DNA of 64,000 nt. Origin: Streptomyces sp. NBC_01224 (GTDB taxonomy: Bacteria; Actinomycetota; Actinomycetes; Streptomycetales; Streptomycetaceae). Shown here in pieces: positions 1 to 8,284 of the stretch (the first letter of the stretch is position 1; every line of letters begins with the position of its first letter). A program made the position numbers and the translations under genes. Location: NCBI RefSeq assembly GCF_036002945.1, contig NZ_CP108529.1:1674001-1738000 (forward strand), written 5' to 3'. The notes beneath the pieces were generated by a model. The model worked only from the letters and a program-made list of their open reading frames with translations, did no database searches and had not been told where the DNA came from.

Positions 1-1
1 C

Positions 2-610
2 TTCGGGTGCTCGACCTTCCCGGCCGAGGAGATTGTCGAGGCCCATTACGTCGCCGAAGGGCGTGGGTTGCCGCGTTTCAGAACCGAGCAGCCGCCTTAC
101 TCGATCCTCGCCCGTGGCATCGAATCCTCAGTGCTGCCTGTTTGTCGGCGCTACGGCATGGGCGTGCTGACCTGGAGTCCGCTCGCCTCCGGTTTCCTGA
201 CCGGCAGGTACCGCCAGGGCCGACCCGTCGATCTTTCCACCGGCCGGGCAAAGCTCACCCCCTCCCGCTTCGACCCCGCCATCCCCGAGAACGCGGCCAA
301 GCTTGCCGCCGTCGAGCAGCTCACCGAACTCGCCGCCACGATCGGGTGCACCCTGCCCGAGCTCGCGGTCGCCTTCCCCGTCGCCCACCCGGCCGTCACC
401 TCGGTGATCATCGGGCCGCGCACCCGGGAGCAACTGGAGCACCTCCTCAAGGGCGCCTCACTCGTGCTCGACGACACCGCACTCGACAGGATCGACGAGA
501 TCGTGCCGCCTGGGGTCAATCTCTACCACCCGGACGGTGCCTGGCGGCCGCCCGTGCTCGACGACGCCCCGGGTCGCCGACGATCGTCGGCGGACCGCGC
601 CGCCGCATAG
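2..610 (+). CDS. Aldo/keto reductase, C-terminal part (5' end outside window)
   Basis: The reading frame is open from base 2, so the gene starts upstream and only about 200 C-terminal residues are seen. The protein carries features of the second half of an aldo/keto reductase barrel: the stretch GMGVLTWSPLASGFLTGRY, then an ISP-like cofactor region ending in SVIIGPRTREQLEHLL. These enzymes reduce aldehydes or ketones with NADPH in the cytoplasm. The catalytic Asp-Tyr-Lys-His residues would lie in the missing part. A TTG near base 68 is an internal codon, not the start. The stop is TAG at 608-610. The family is clear; the substrate is not. Confidence 0.85.
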   Translation, partial: FGCSTFPAEEIVEAHYVAEGRGLPRFRTEQPPYSILARGIESSVLPVCRRYGMGVLTWSPLASGFLTGRYRQGRPVDLSTGRAKLTPSRFDPAIPENAAKLAAVEQLTELAATIGCTLPELAVAFPVAHPAVTSVIIGPRTREQLEHLLKGASLVLDDTALDRIDEIVPPGVNLYHPDGAWRPPVLDDAPGRRRSSADRAAA

Positions 611-641
611 ATGGTTGGATGACCTATTCCAAGGGGTGATG

Positions 642-1641
642 CGCGGTGATGGGTGAGGGCACCCGTGATCACGGTGTGACGAACAACCTGGACATCCCGG
701 CGGCAGGGCTCTACGTCGAGATCGAGTAGGTGGATGTCGGCCAGTAGCCCAGTGCTGACGCGGAAGACGGGCGTGGAGCCGGGCGGCTGTTACGCCTCGG
801 TTCGGTATTCCTCCAGGTGGTCGGCCAGCTCTGTGGGGTGGCCGAGCATGGGGCAGTGGTCGCCGGGCAGTTCGTCGGGTGTAATGCCCAGGCGTTCCCG
901 CACGATCCGGCGCATGTACTCGGCGGGGAAGAAGCGGTCGTCCCGGGACAGCAGGAACTTCGTGGGCACATCCGGCCACGCGGCCAGCGGCCATGGCTTC
1001 ATGAACGGGGTGGCCGACTGCGTGCGCGTGTGCTTCTCGGCCTCGGCGGCCAGTTCTGGCGGGGTGTCGTGGTGGAACAGGGCGGTGTCGTCGCCGGGGT
1101 CCCTGCCGTCGCGTTCGTCTTGTTCGCGCCTGGCCTGCTCGTAGCCGGTGTTGGCCCACCACTGGCCCGGGGTCTCGCCCGGTGCCGGGATCTGCGCCTG
1201 CAGCATCACCAGCAGGTCCACCGGCACGCGCTCGCACACCAGCGGGGCGGTGAACCCGCCGAAGGAATGGGCCACCAGGACCAGGTCGACGCGATCACCG
1301 ATGGCGTCGACCACGGTGTCGGCGTACTCGGCCAGCCCGGCCGAGTCGTCGTCACACGGCGGGTCCACCGCCACCACCTCATGGCCCCGCCCACACAGCT
1401 CAGCCTCCAGCAGATGCCAGTACCACGGGCTGGACGCGGCACCGGGAATCAACACATACGTAGCCAACGTCAGCGAGCCCCTCGGTAGCGGACACCGTGC
1501 CTCGACACCGTCGCTCGGCCCGCCAAGGCACGGCGACGAATGCCCCACCCCTGGGCCGCAGTTGTCCCCGGCACTTGGAAGGACTTGGTCCACGCAGTGA
1601 TGAGGCGGGGGCATCATCCGTGATCACTGTGAGACGAACAA
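642..1641. repeat. Pair of direct repeats flanking the hydrolase gene
   Basis: A 24-base block at 663-686 recurs at 1618-1641 in the same orientation with two mismatches. Both copies contain the palindrome GTGATCAC followed by a GACGAACAA block. Similarity continues upstream (from about 642 and 1596). The two copies bracket the alpha/beta hydrolase gene. They could be recombination scars, ends of a lost element or a shared regulatory site; nothing seen decides between these. Confidence 0.55.
790..1467 (-). CDS. Alpha/beta hydrolase
   Basis: About 225 residues with a complete alpha/beta-hydrolase layout. The N-terminal strand ends in LIPGAASSPWYW (oxyanion region), the nucleophile elbow is AHSFGG, a C-terminal Asp sits in LLSRDDRFFP, and a likely catalytic His is in the GDHCPMLGHP stretch. 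This resembles small esterases of the EstC/salicylate-esterase type. The substrate is unknown. I chose the TTG at 1467 because an AGGGG sits about 10 bases upstream and the family N-terminus begins there; the frame is open to 1617, but that extension is low-complexity. It lies between two direct repeats and next to a decayed IS982 transposase. Confidence 0.85.
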   Translation of the reverse strand: MATYVLIPGAASSPWYWHLLEAELCGRGHEVVAVDPPCDDDSAGLAEYADTVVDAIGDRVDLVLVAHSFGGFTAPLVCERVPVDLLVMLQAQIPAPGETPGQWWANTGYEQARREQDERDGRDPGDDTALFHHDTPPELAAEAEKHTRTQSATPFMKPWPLAAWPDVPTKFLLSRDDRFFPAEYMRRIVRERLGITPDELPGDHCPMLGHPTELADHLEEYRTEA

Positions 1642-1678
1642 TAAGGAATCACCGCAGTTCGCTCCGTGGCGGCCAGCC

Positions 1679-2313
1679 GTGGGCATCGCGCCGCAACTCA
1701 GCGACGCAGGACTGGAAACGCCGGCGACGATGCAGGCGATGCTCGGCTTCACCTCCGAGGCCCGGTGGCTGCGGCACGCCTGCACCCCTTCCTGCCCAAA
1801 CAACCCGGGTACAACAAGCGGCTGCGCAAGGCCGCCGAATTCATCCGGTACGTCACCCGGACGCTGGCCCGTGACACCACGCTCAGGACCGACGACGTGT
1901 GAGTGGTGGACTCCACGCCCGTCGAGTGCGGACGCTCCCGAGAGACCGTCAAACCCTCCGACCTGGCCGTATGGGCCCAGTACAGGTACTGCGCCAGCCA
2001 CTCACGTTACCTCCGGGGACTGCGACTGCACCTGGTCTGCACCCTGCACGGCCTGCCGGTCGCGTTCGCGCTGACCGGGGCCGAGGCAGACGAACGCGAG
2101 ACGCTGCGGGACCTGCTCGTCGTCGAGCCGCAGCTCACTGCCCAGCGCCCGGGCCAGACCCTGATCGGCGGGGAACTACTTCGGCCGGGAGTTCGAGCAG
2201 CAGCTGGCCGAGCTAAACATCCGGCTGCTGCGGCCGGCCCGCAAGGGCGAGGCCGAGCAGGCCGGATCGCAACTGTTCAAGCCGCTGCGGCAGGTCAGAA
2301 GGGGTACTCTCGC
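1679..2313 (+). pseudogene. IS982-family transposase, decayed
   Basis: Three reading frames must be joined to read an IS982-type transposase. Frame one (about 1679-1780) gives a MQAMLGFTSEARWLRHA segment. Frame two (about 1783-2175) gives LPKQPGYNKRLRKAAE and WVVDSTPVEC-like catalytic sequence, with an in-frame TGA at 1900-1902 where a Trp is expected. Frame three gives NYFGREFEQQL to LFKPLRQ. The expected Asp-Lys after LIG at about 2170 is missing with a frameshift, and the conserved C-terminus is absent after about 2313. It is a dead copy. Confidence 0.75.
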
Positions 2314-2686
2314 GCTCCTGCCTCCCGCCTCCACGGCCGGGTGCTCTCGCGCGAGCGGGGGTGAGGCGTCGACTGGGGCAGGGGTCCCTCGCTCGCCGGG
2401 ACGCCCCGCTTCTGGCAGTGCTGACGACGATCACCGTGTCCGGGAGCGGCAACGGGCCGGGGCTCATGGAGATCGTACGGGCCGCACGTGACCTGGCGAG
2501 TGACCGGATTGCCGTCGCACTGGCTGAGAGGGGCTCCTGTGAACGGTCACGATATTCCCCATGGGGAAATTCATGGATTTCCCCATGGGGATCCTGAAAG
2601 CGCCTTCGTGGGCATCCGGTTCTACCGGCGCGGCGGCGCGCTTCCAGGAGCATCCGACAGTTGCCGCGTTGGTCCGCCGACGTCGG
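2314..2686. other. No convincing gene; spacer with short inverted motif
   Basis: No frame here resembles a known protein. A near-repeat of the palindromic block CCCCATGGGG occurs twice around 2555-2590 (CCCCATGGGGA, then ATTTCCCCATGGGGAT), giving short inverted symmetry. It lies downstream of the IS982 remnant and beyond the 3' end of the SDR gene, so it may be a remnant boundary. Confidence 0.4.
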
Positions 2687-3388
2687 TCAGTAGCCGATGG
2701 TGAAGCGGCGTTGGACGAAACGCGGCAGTTCCGCCTCGTCTACGAGGGCGACGGCGGCGTCCTCCACGGAGATCCGGCTTCGCCCGTCCGCGTCGAGGAC
2801 TGGCTGGTCGCCACCGGTCCGGAACCGGCCCGTACGCTCACCTGGCGCGATGTCCTCCGCGGGGCTGAAGTAGGTCCACAGCCGGTTGGAGGTGCGCAGG
2901 ACGTTCAGGGCGTCCCGGTGGCCGCGTACCGCGGCGGCATACTCCCTCGGCAGGCCGATCGTGTGGAGAGCCTCGTGCAGGAGTTCGCCGGAGTCGGCCC
3001 GTACGAGTCCGGGCTCGATCTCCAGGCTGCCGGCGCCGCCGATGACGATGAGCCGGGTCCGAGGGTGGCTCTCCAGTGCTTTCAGGAGTGCTCGCGCAGC
3101 GGTGGCGTAGACCGTGGGATCGGCGATCGAGCGGGCCACGGTGTCGGCGATGTCCTTGGCTGCGTTTCCGGGCTGGAATCCGCTGATCAGCACGTCAAGG
3201 CCGGGTATGGCGGCTGCGACGGCGTCGGCGTCGAGGACGTCGATGTTCTTCCAGACGATGTTCTTCCGGTCCTCGTCGATCTGCGTGGCGTCGCGGCTGA
3301 AGGCCGTGACGTGGTGCCCCCGGTCGAGGGCTTCGGTGACGACGCGACTGCCGATGCCGCCCGTGGCCCCGATGACTCCGATGTGCAT
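2687..3388 (-). CDS. NAD(P)H-binding (NmrA-like) SDR oxidoreductase
   Basis: 233 residues. The N-terminus MHIGVIGATGGIGSRVV is a glycine-rich dinucleotide-binding loop at residues 4-14, typical of atypical SDR/NmrA-like proteins that act as NAD(P)-dependent reductases or redox sensors. The middle contains the RLIVIGGAGSLE strand. Size and layout match the YwnB/NAD(P)H-binding family. The start ATG at 3388 fits the family N-terminus. It is divergent from a TetR-family gene across 126 bases, so it is probably the target of that regulator. The substrate is unknown. Confidence 0.85.
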   Translation of the reverse strand: MHIGVIGATGGIGSRVVTEALDRGHHVTAFSRDATQIDEDRKNIVWKNIDVLDADAVAAAIPGLDVLISGFQPGNAAKDIADTVARSIADPTVYATAARALLKALESHPRTRLIVIGGAGSLEIEPGLVRADSGELLHEALHTIGLPREYAAAVRGHRDALNVLRTSNRLWTYFSPAEDIAPGERTGRFRTGGDQPVLDADGRSRISVEDAAVALVDEAELPRFVQRRFTIGY

Positions 3389-3419
3389 GGCTCTCCCCTG
3401 GTGGTTGCTCGTGCGTCAG

Positions 3420-3514
3420 CTGACGATGCCATACATCTTCACGGCACATAGTAACTATACGGTGTGAAGTATCAATACGGCACACAGTATTGTGACGCTG
3501 TAGAGTGACTGACC
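3420..3514. promoter_or_regulatory. Divergent promoter/operator region for SDR and TetR
   Basis: AT-richer than its surroundings and rich in dyads: TAGTAACTA near 3448, a GTGTG...CACAC pair around 3462-3486, and CACAGTATTGTG just after. TetR regulators usually bind such dyads between themselves and a divergent target. The exact operator is an inference. Confidence 0.5.
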
Positions 3515-4234
3515 GTGGGAAACGTGGGAAGCACCAAAGGACGCCGCGAGCGGTTGCGGGCCGAGACGACCGCCGAGATCAAGAAGGTCGCGCTGGAGTT
3601 GATGGCCTCGGGAGGAACCGACGCGATCACGTTGCGGGCCATCGCTCGCGAGATGGGCATGACGGCCAACGCCATCTACGGCTACTTCGCCACCCGTGAC
3701 GACTTGGTCACCACACTGATCAACAACGTCTACACCTCGCTGGCCGACACTGTGGACGCCGCCTGGGACGCCGCCCCCGCCCTGGACCCGGCCGCCCGGA
3801 TCCAGGCATGGGCCCGCGCCTTCAGGAACTGGTCGCTGGCCAACCCCGAGGGCTTCCGCCTCATCTACGGTGACCCCGTACCCGGCTACCAGCCCCCCGA
3901 GGGCGGCGCCGCCCCGGACGCCGCCCACCGTGTCTGCACCGGCATCACCGCGCTGGCGGCCACCGCCTGGCCGCACGCCGAACACCGCTACGCGGACAGC
4001 GACTTCGAGTGGTCCGACTTCGACCCAGGTCTGCTGGACAAGGTCCGCCCGGCTTTCCCCGACCTGCCCCCGGCCGCCGTGGCCCTCGCCCTGCGTCTCT
4101 GGAGCCACCTGCACGGCCTGGTGTCACTTGAGATCTACGGCCACCTGCAGACCCAGGCCCTCAGCCCGGAAAAGCTCTTCCGCGAAGAACTGGCCCAGCT
4201 CATCCGGTCCTTGGGCATCACGCCGCAGAGGTGA
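3515..4234 (+). CDS. TetR-family transcriptional regulator (WHG-type C-terminus)
   Basis: 239 residues beginning at GTG 3515. Residues about 8-60 form the TetR helix-turn-helix (ITLRAIAREMGMTANAIYGYF), followed by a ligand-binding domain with the RIQAWARAFRNWSLANPEGFRLIYGD pattern seen in WHG-domain TetR proteins. It probably represses itself and the divergent SDR gene until a small ligand binds. The ligand cannot be read from the sequence. The gene is intact and ends before a run of gene debris. Confidence 0.9.
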   Translation: MGNVGSTKGRRERLRAETTAEIKKVALELMASGGTDAITLRAIAREMGMTANAIYGYFATRDDLVTTLINNVYTSLADTVDAAWDAAPALDPAARIQAWARAFRNWSLANPEGFRLIYGDPVPGYQPPEGGAAPDAAHRVCTGITALAATAWPHAEHRYADSDFEWSDFDPGLLDKVRPAFPDLPPAAVALALRLWSHLHGLVSLEIYGHLQTQALSPEKLFREELAQLIRSLGITPQR

Positions 4235-4499
4235 AGGCCCTGCGCAAGCGGCCAGCTGCATGGCCGCATAATCGCCCCCGCAGGTAAGCAACCACCGCCA
4301 GCGCATCGATCCCACCGGCCTGCGCACCCGCGCCGACGAAGGTGCCTCCCCCCTGGGGAATTACGCGACGCCCAAGCTGCCGTTGATGGGGAAATACTTG
4401 GCCGCCGACAGCGGCCGAGTTGGACTTCTCCGCGCTACTGGACCGGGTTGCCTTGCTGGAGCGTGGCTGCTGGCAACGATTGCTGCTGTTACCGGTGTA

Positions 4500-4620
4500 G
4501 CGAGGGCGGCAACAGATCTCATCGCGTTTACGCCCTCATCGACGGGGACCAGGGCTTCGCGTTTCATCTTGCGGTTGAGGTAGCGCAGGTAGGCGGCGCC
4601 GTCGGCGTCCCGGTGGAGCT
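4500..4620 (-). pseudogene. Site-specific integrase fragment (possible)
   Basis: A short minus-strand stretch reads LHRDADGAAYLRYLNRKMK followed by REALVPVDE, a pattern seen in the middle of actinobacterial tyrosine recombinase/integrase-like proteins. There are no flanking family sequences, and the opposite strand immediately downstream encodes an MFS fragment, so this is at best a fragment about 40 codons long. It is supported only by resemblance. Confidence 0.4.
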
Positions 4621-4780
4621 GACCGTCTTCCGCAACGGCAAGCTCTGGCTGGTGCTCTGCACCTCGACCCTGATCATCGGTGCCACCTTCGCCGCGTTCT
4701 CCTACTTCACGCCCGTCCTCACCGAGGTGACCGGGTTCTCCCGCGGCCTCGTCCCCTTGCTCCTGCTCGCGTACGGGGCC
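4616..4780 (+). pseudogene. MFS transporter fragment
   Basis: About 55 codons encode two hydrophobic segments around LWLVLCTSTLIIGATFAAF and SRGLVPLLLLAYG, resembling the middle of a chloramphenicol-efflux-type MFS transporter. It sits in an open frame (4448-5695) whose downstream part is an unrelated dehydrogenase, so the frame is a mosaic, not a gene. Confidence 0.6.
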
Positions 4781-5130
4781 TCGGGCGAGGGGCCGAAGCC
4801 GGGCGACCGGGTGGTGACCTGGGGCTGGATCGGCGGGTGGGCGCAGCTGCGCGCCGTGCCCGTGGGCGAACTCGCCGTCCTGCCGGAACAGGTGAGCTTC
4901 ACCCAGGCGGCGACGCTCCCGGTCGCGGCCGTCACCGCCCTGCGCGCGCTGCGCCGCGCGCAGGTGCGGCCCGGCCACCAGGTCCCGTCACCGGCGCGTC
5001 CGGCGGCGTGGGGCGATTCGCCGTACAGATCGGCCACCTGGCGGGGGCCGAGGTGTACGCCCTGGTCGGCAGCCCCGCCCGGGGCGAGGGCCTGGCCGAG
5101 CTCGGCACGGACCACGTGGTCACGACCCCT
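4781..5130 (+). pseudogene. Zinc-type alcohol dehydrogenase/quinone oxidoreductase fragment
   Basis: The sequence reads GPKPGDRVVTWGWIGGWAQL, then QAATLPVAAVTALRALR, then after a frame change near 4984 VTGASGGVGRFAVQIGHLAG, the nucleotide-binding motif of medium-chain dehydrogenase/reductases. Both termini are missing, and a one- or two-base loss breaks the frame at the conserved loop. It is fused upstream to the MFS remnant and downstream to an unrelated C-terminus. Confidence 0.7.
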
Positions 5131-5695
5131 GACCGTCGATCACGAGACCGGCGATACTGTTGAGCACGTCGGTGATTTCGAGTTCTTCCGGGCCGATCCC
5201 TACGAGACCCGCGACCTGTTCGGCGTCCTGGACGGCCACGACGGGGACGTCGGCTTGATCGCAGAAGCCATTCTCGATCTGTCGGCCGGGCACTTCCGCA
5301 ACGGCCTCGACGATGTCGCCGAGCCACTGAATTCCAGCATGCCCATCCGCAACAGCGCTACGGTGACGGGCCCGTGGCGAGGATTCGGAATCGGTACCGC
5401 GTTCGCCGGCAGGGCCATCAAACACCTCGGCTCCGGATGCAGGGGAGCCGCCTGCTATCCCGCACCGCTCGACTCCTCTGACCCCGACGAAGACGAGGAC
5501 GGGCGAAAGAAGGCGAAGGATGCCCTGCGCCGCTCCTGGGAACGGCTTGGATTTCAGCGCTACCGGCTGGACGTGTACGTTCTCGACCTCTGCACAGTGA
5601 CCCTCGACAAGTCGCTGGCCGCACTGGTCAAGTGCATCGAGGAACTCCCTCAGCCCGACCTGGACGAGTGGATTGCCTTGCGCACTGAAGGCTGA
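5131..5695 (+). pseudogene. C-terminal part of an acidic Streptomyces hypothetical protein
   Basis: About 187 codons with plausible actinobacterial coding character: FEFFRADPYETRDLFGVLD, IAEAILDLSAG, a PWRGFGIGTAFAGRAIKHLG segment resembling an acetyltransferase-type motif, an acidic patch (DPDEDEDGRKKAK), and RLDVYVLDL. I recognise it as a common Streptomyces protein type without a named function. The N-terminus is absent; the frame instead continues backward into the dehydrogenase remnant. A chance in-frame fusion protein could be made, but a function is unlikely. Confidence 0.5.
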
Positions 5696-5731
5696 GGACA
5701 TCACGCCCAAGTCCACGCCTGACAGCTGACC

Positions 5732-6256
5732 TCATACATCCAACGTGATCGGCCCGTCCGGAATCCAACCTTCGACATAACCGGTCATCAGGACGCCCAG
5801 CTCCAACGGAAACACATCTATGCTGCCGATCTCCGAGATGGAGCACCACCGCGCGAAGGGAGAGAACCAGTCGGCATCCACCTCTCCCGTGAGCTTGAGG
5901 ATGACGACGTGCCAATCCCAACGCGAGATGGAGCACCACCGCGCGAAGGGAGAGAACCAGTCGGCATCCACCTCTCCCGTGAGCTTGAGGATGACGACGT
6001 GCCAATCCCAACGAGTAGCCCCTGCTCCCGAGGCCATACGGCCCGTCACGGAGCCTCGACGTATGCCCGACCGTTTGCTCCAGTGCCGCTGCCATCGGTG
6101 TACGACAGTTACGTACGAACGATGTGAAGGCGTCTGGATCCGGAGCGGCCACCAGGCCGGCTCGTCCGGTCGCCGCTCCAGGAGGATTGTTCTGCTGTCA
6201 TGAGACAGCAGAACAATCAGCACCATACGACGCACCTCTGTGACAGCCACGCTCAT
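5732..6256 (-). CDS. Nudix-fold-like hypothetical protein with 30-residue internal duplication
   Basis: About 174 residues from the ATG at 6256 (MSVAVTEVRRMVLIVLLSH). The N-terminal strand ILLERRPDEPAWWPL and the C-terminal GYVEGWIPDGPITLDV resemble Nudix-fold proteins, but I see no Nudix box (GX5EX7REUXEEXGU), so hydrolase activity is doubtful. The segment RWDWHVVILKLTGEVDADW...WCSIS occurs twice in a row because of an exact 90-bp duplication that keeps the frame. The duplication would add 30 residues in the core, so the protein is probably inactive or a recent variant. Confidence 0.55.
   Translation of the reverse strand: MSVAVTEVRRMVLIVLLSHDSRTILLERRPDEPAWWPLRIQTPSHRSYVTVVHRWQRHWSKRSGIRRGSVTGRMASGAGATRWDWHVVILKLTGEVDADWFSPFARWCSISRWDWHVVILKLTGEVDADWFSPFARWCSISEIGSIDVFPLELGVLMTGYVEGWIPDGPITLDV
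5834..6013. repeat. Exact 90-bp tandem duplication
   Basis: Bases 5834-5923 are repeated without any difference at 5924-6013. The unit begins CGAGATGGAGCACC and ends CCAATCCCAACG. It lies inside the Nudix-like gene and its length (30 codons) preserves the frame. Perfect identity suggests a very recent duplication, or an assembly artefact. Confidence 0.9.
6187..6218. repeat. Perfect 14-bp inverted repeat (hairpin)
   Basis: ATTGTTCTGCTGTC and its exact complement are separated by ATGA. The hairpin lies inside the 5' coding part of the Nudix-like gene, about 40 bases after its start codon. It could modulate translation of that gene. Confidence 0.6.
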
Positions 6257-6454
6257 GCGGCCGTTGCCCACGTGGTCTCGCCGGTCGTGCTGAGCGCAGC
6301 CGTACTGGCGATGTGCTGAGCGCAAAGCGCATTCGTTCAACCAACGTGACTTGTGGGGCCATACGTGAGGCGCGTCACATGACGGCCTGGCGGCGATGAG
6401 TTCCGTGCGATCCGGTAGTCCAGTACATCGTCAACAACGCTGAACCGAACCGGG

Positions 6455-7264
6455 ATGGACACGATGACGACCCAGTCGCCCCCTACCGACGACCCTGCCG
6501 TGACCACGCCGCCAAAGGGCGCTTATGCGCACGTCAACGGCCTGGAGATGTACTACGAGAGCCACGGCGCAGGCCGCCCGCTGGTGCTGCTGCACGGCGG
6601 CGTGCACACCATCGGCCTGACGTTCGGGGCCATCATGCCCGCGCTGGCCACAACGCATCGAGTGATCGCTGTCGAGCTGCAGGGGCACGGCCACACCGCC
6701 GACATCGACCGCGAGATGACTGTGCCGAGGTTCGCCGAGGATGTCGTGGCGCTGCTCGACGTGCTTGGCATCGAACGGGCCGACCTCTTCGGGTTCAGCC
6801 TGGGCGGCATGACGGCGCTGGAGACGGCGCTTCGGTATCCGGAGCGAGTGGACCGTGTGGTCCTCGCGTCCATTCGCTTCCGGCCCGACGGCTACCTGGA
6901 CGAGATCCGCGATCCAGCACTGCACGTGGAATCGAGGCGGCTGCCGACCCCGGCCGACTTCCAGGAGATGGTGGACGCCTACACTGCCGTCGCCCGCCAC
7001 CCGGAGCACTTCCAGGACTTCATGGCAAAGTGCACGGTCGCGGCGGGCTATGAAGGGTGGTCGGAGGACGACCTGCGGGGGCTGGCCGCGCCGGCTCTGC
7101 TGGTCGTCGGCGACACCGACTTCGTTCGTATCGAGCACGCCGCGCAGATGCACCGCCTTATCCCCGATGCACGCCTGGCGATCCTCCCGGACTGCCTGCA
7201 CATGGACGTGATGCGCCGCAGGGAACTGGTCCTCCCCATGGTGGAGACCTTCCTCACCCCATAG
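6455..7264 (+). CDS. Alpha/beta hydrolase
   Basis: 269 residues. The oxyanion HGG loop is in PLVLLHGGVHTIG (residues about 43-55), the nucleophile elbow is GFSLGGMT, the acid is in LLVVGDTDFV, and the base is probably the His in PDCLHMDV. This is the standard order for small alpha/beta hydrolases such as esterases and haloperoxidase-like enzymes. The substrate is unknown. ATGs at 6455 and 6464 are both possible starts, and no strong ribosome-binding site decides. It stands alone, followed by IS5 debris. Confidence 0.9.
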   Translation: MDTMTTQSPPTDDPAVTTPPKGAYAHVNGLEMYYESHGAGRPLVLLHGGVHTIGLTFGAIMPALATTHRVIAVELQGHGHTADIDREMTVPRFAEDVVALLDVLGIERADLFGFSLGGMTALETALRYPERVDRVVLASIRFRPDGYLDEIRDPALHVESRRLPTPADFQEMVDAYTAVARHPEHFQDFMAKCTVAAGYEGWSEDDLRGLAAPALLVVGDTDFVRIEHAAQMHRLIPDARLAILPDCLHMDVMRRRELVLPMVETFLTP

Positions 7265-7286
7265 AGGCTCGCGGAAAGGCGAGGGC

Positions 7287-7565
7287 TCACGGGCGTCGAT
7301 TCGGGCGGTGGTCCCAGCGGTGGGTTGTCCAGGATCGGCGGATGAGGCTGCGGACGGTGATGATCGTGTCGGCGAGGTCGAAGAAGGCGTCGATCACGGT
7401 GGCGCGGCGTTCGTAGCAGCGGGCGAGGCGGTGGAAGGCATTCTGCCAGGCGTGGGTGCGCTCGACGTGCCAGCGCTGGCTTGCCTGGATCGGGGCCTTC
7501 TCGCCCTTGTGCGCTATGCGGCCGCGCAGGGCACGTTCGTCGAGCAGGGCGCGGGCCGCGGCGGT
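7287..7565 (-). pseudogene. IS5-family transposase, C-terminal fragment
   Basis: Minus-strand residues GRIAHKGEKAPIQASQRWHVERTHAWQNAFHRLARCYERR...DLADTIITVRSLIRRSW form the end of an IS5/IS427-type DDE transposase, including the catalytic Glu in HVERTHAW. The N-terminal two thirds are absent; at about 7556 the sequence changes to an integrase-like frame on the other strand. It is a deletion remnant. Confidence 0.75.
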
Positions 7566-7875
7566 CGAGCGGTACCTCACCGGCGCCGGCATCGCGCCGT
7601 CCTCCGCCCGGGTCTACCGGATCTCGCTCACCACCTGGAGGTGGATGCTTTCCGGGCGACCCGCCCCCATCGGCCCGGCCCGGCGGGGCGCGAAGCCGGA
7701 CCCGTTCCCGCTCGCGGTGCTGGACGACCCGGGCCTGTCGCCGGTGCTCGCCGAGCCAGCCGCCGTGCGGGCGGACGCCGTGGATGCCGACACCGTCAAC
7801 CGCGAGCTGTCCATCGCCCGCAAGGCCATCGGCTGGTGGCTCGCCCAGGGCTGGATAGCTGTCGATTGCGTGAGC
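7556..7875 (+). pseudogene. Tyrosine recombinase, N-terminal SAM-like domain fragment
   Basis: The frame reads AAAVERYLTGAGIAPSSARVYRISL and later NRELSIARKAIGWWLAQGWI, the core-binding domain pattern of tyrosine recombinases. It begins at the junction with the IS5 fragment and ends before any catalytic domain, so it is a remnant. The frame continues to 7944 without recognisable sequence. Confidence 0.55.
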
Positions 7876-8054
7876 AGCGGTACAGCAGTCAACGCTGAGA
7901 TTGATCTTGCTGGCTACTCACTCGCCGAGGTCTGGAGCACTTGAGCCTGGGGGTAGGCAGCCGGAATACGCCGGAAAGGCGCCGTAGGGGTACAGGTAGC
8001 AACCGCCGAAGAAACAACGCCAAGGCGGAGGTGCCGGACGGGTCTGGGGTCTTG

Positions 8055-8102
8055 ACAGCGAACGGCGCCGACCGCGTTGAGGCGGTCGGCGCCGTTCGCT
8101 GT
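8055..8102. terminator. Perfect 21-bp stem, 6-base loop
   Basis: Arms 8055-8075 and 8082-8102 are exact complements around the loop GTTGAG. There is no T-run, as is usual for Streptomyces terminators. It lies between the integrase remnant and a PNPOx fragment, so it may be an orphan terminator from deleted sequence. Confidence 0.65.
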
Positions 8103-8133
8103 GGGGTTGGTGGTCAGGTGTGCCGGATGGCCG

Positions 8134-8262
8134 ATGGCCCGGCTACCGCTGAGCCGGATCGGCCCCGACGAGGCCTACTTCATCGGCGAACGCGACAGCT
8201 TCCGCCCCGCCACCGTCTGCCAGACCGGCTGGCCGTACATCCAACACCGCGGCGGACCGGCC
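8134..8262 (+). pseudogene. PNPOx-family fragment
   Basis: About 43 codons read LPLSRIGPDEAYFIGERDSF and then TGWPYIQHRGGPA, the N-terminal motif of pyridoxamine 5'-phosphate oxidase-like FMN proteins. The frame then loses similarity and runs into the 3' end of the minus-strand HxlR gene. A different, intact PNPOx gene lies at 9028-9552. Confidence 0.6.
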
Positions 8263-8284
8263 GTGCCGCACCTGGTGTCTCGCT

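Noticed and set aside
4448..5695. A single 415-residue gene
   Set aside because: Three unrelated family fragments plus an internal frameshift; kept as separate remnants instead.
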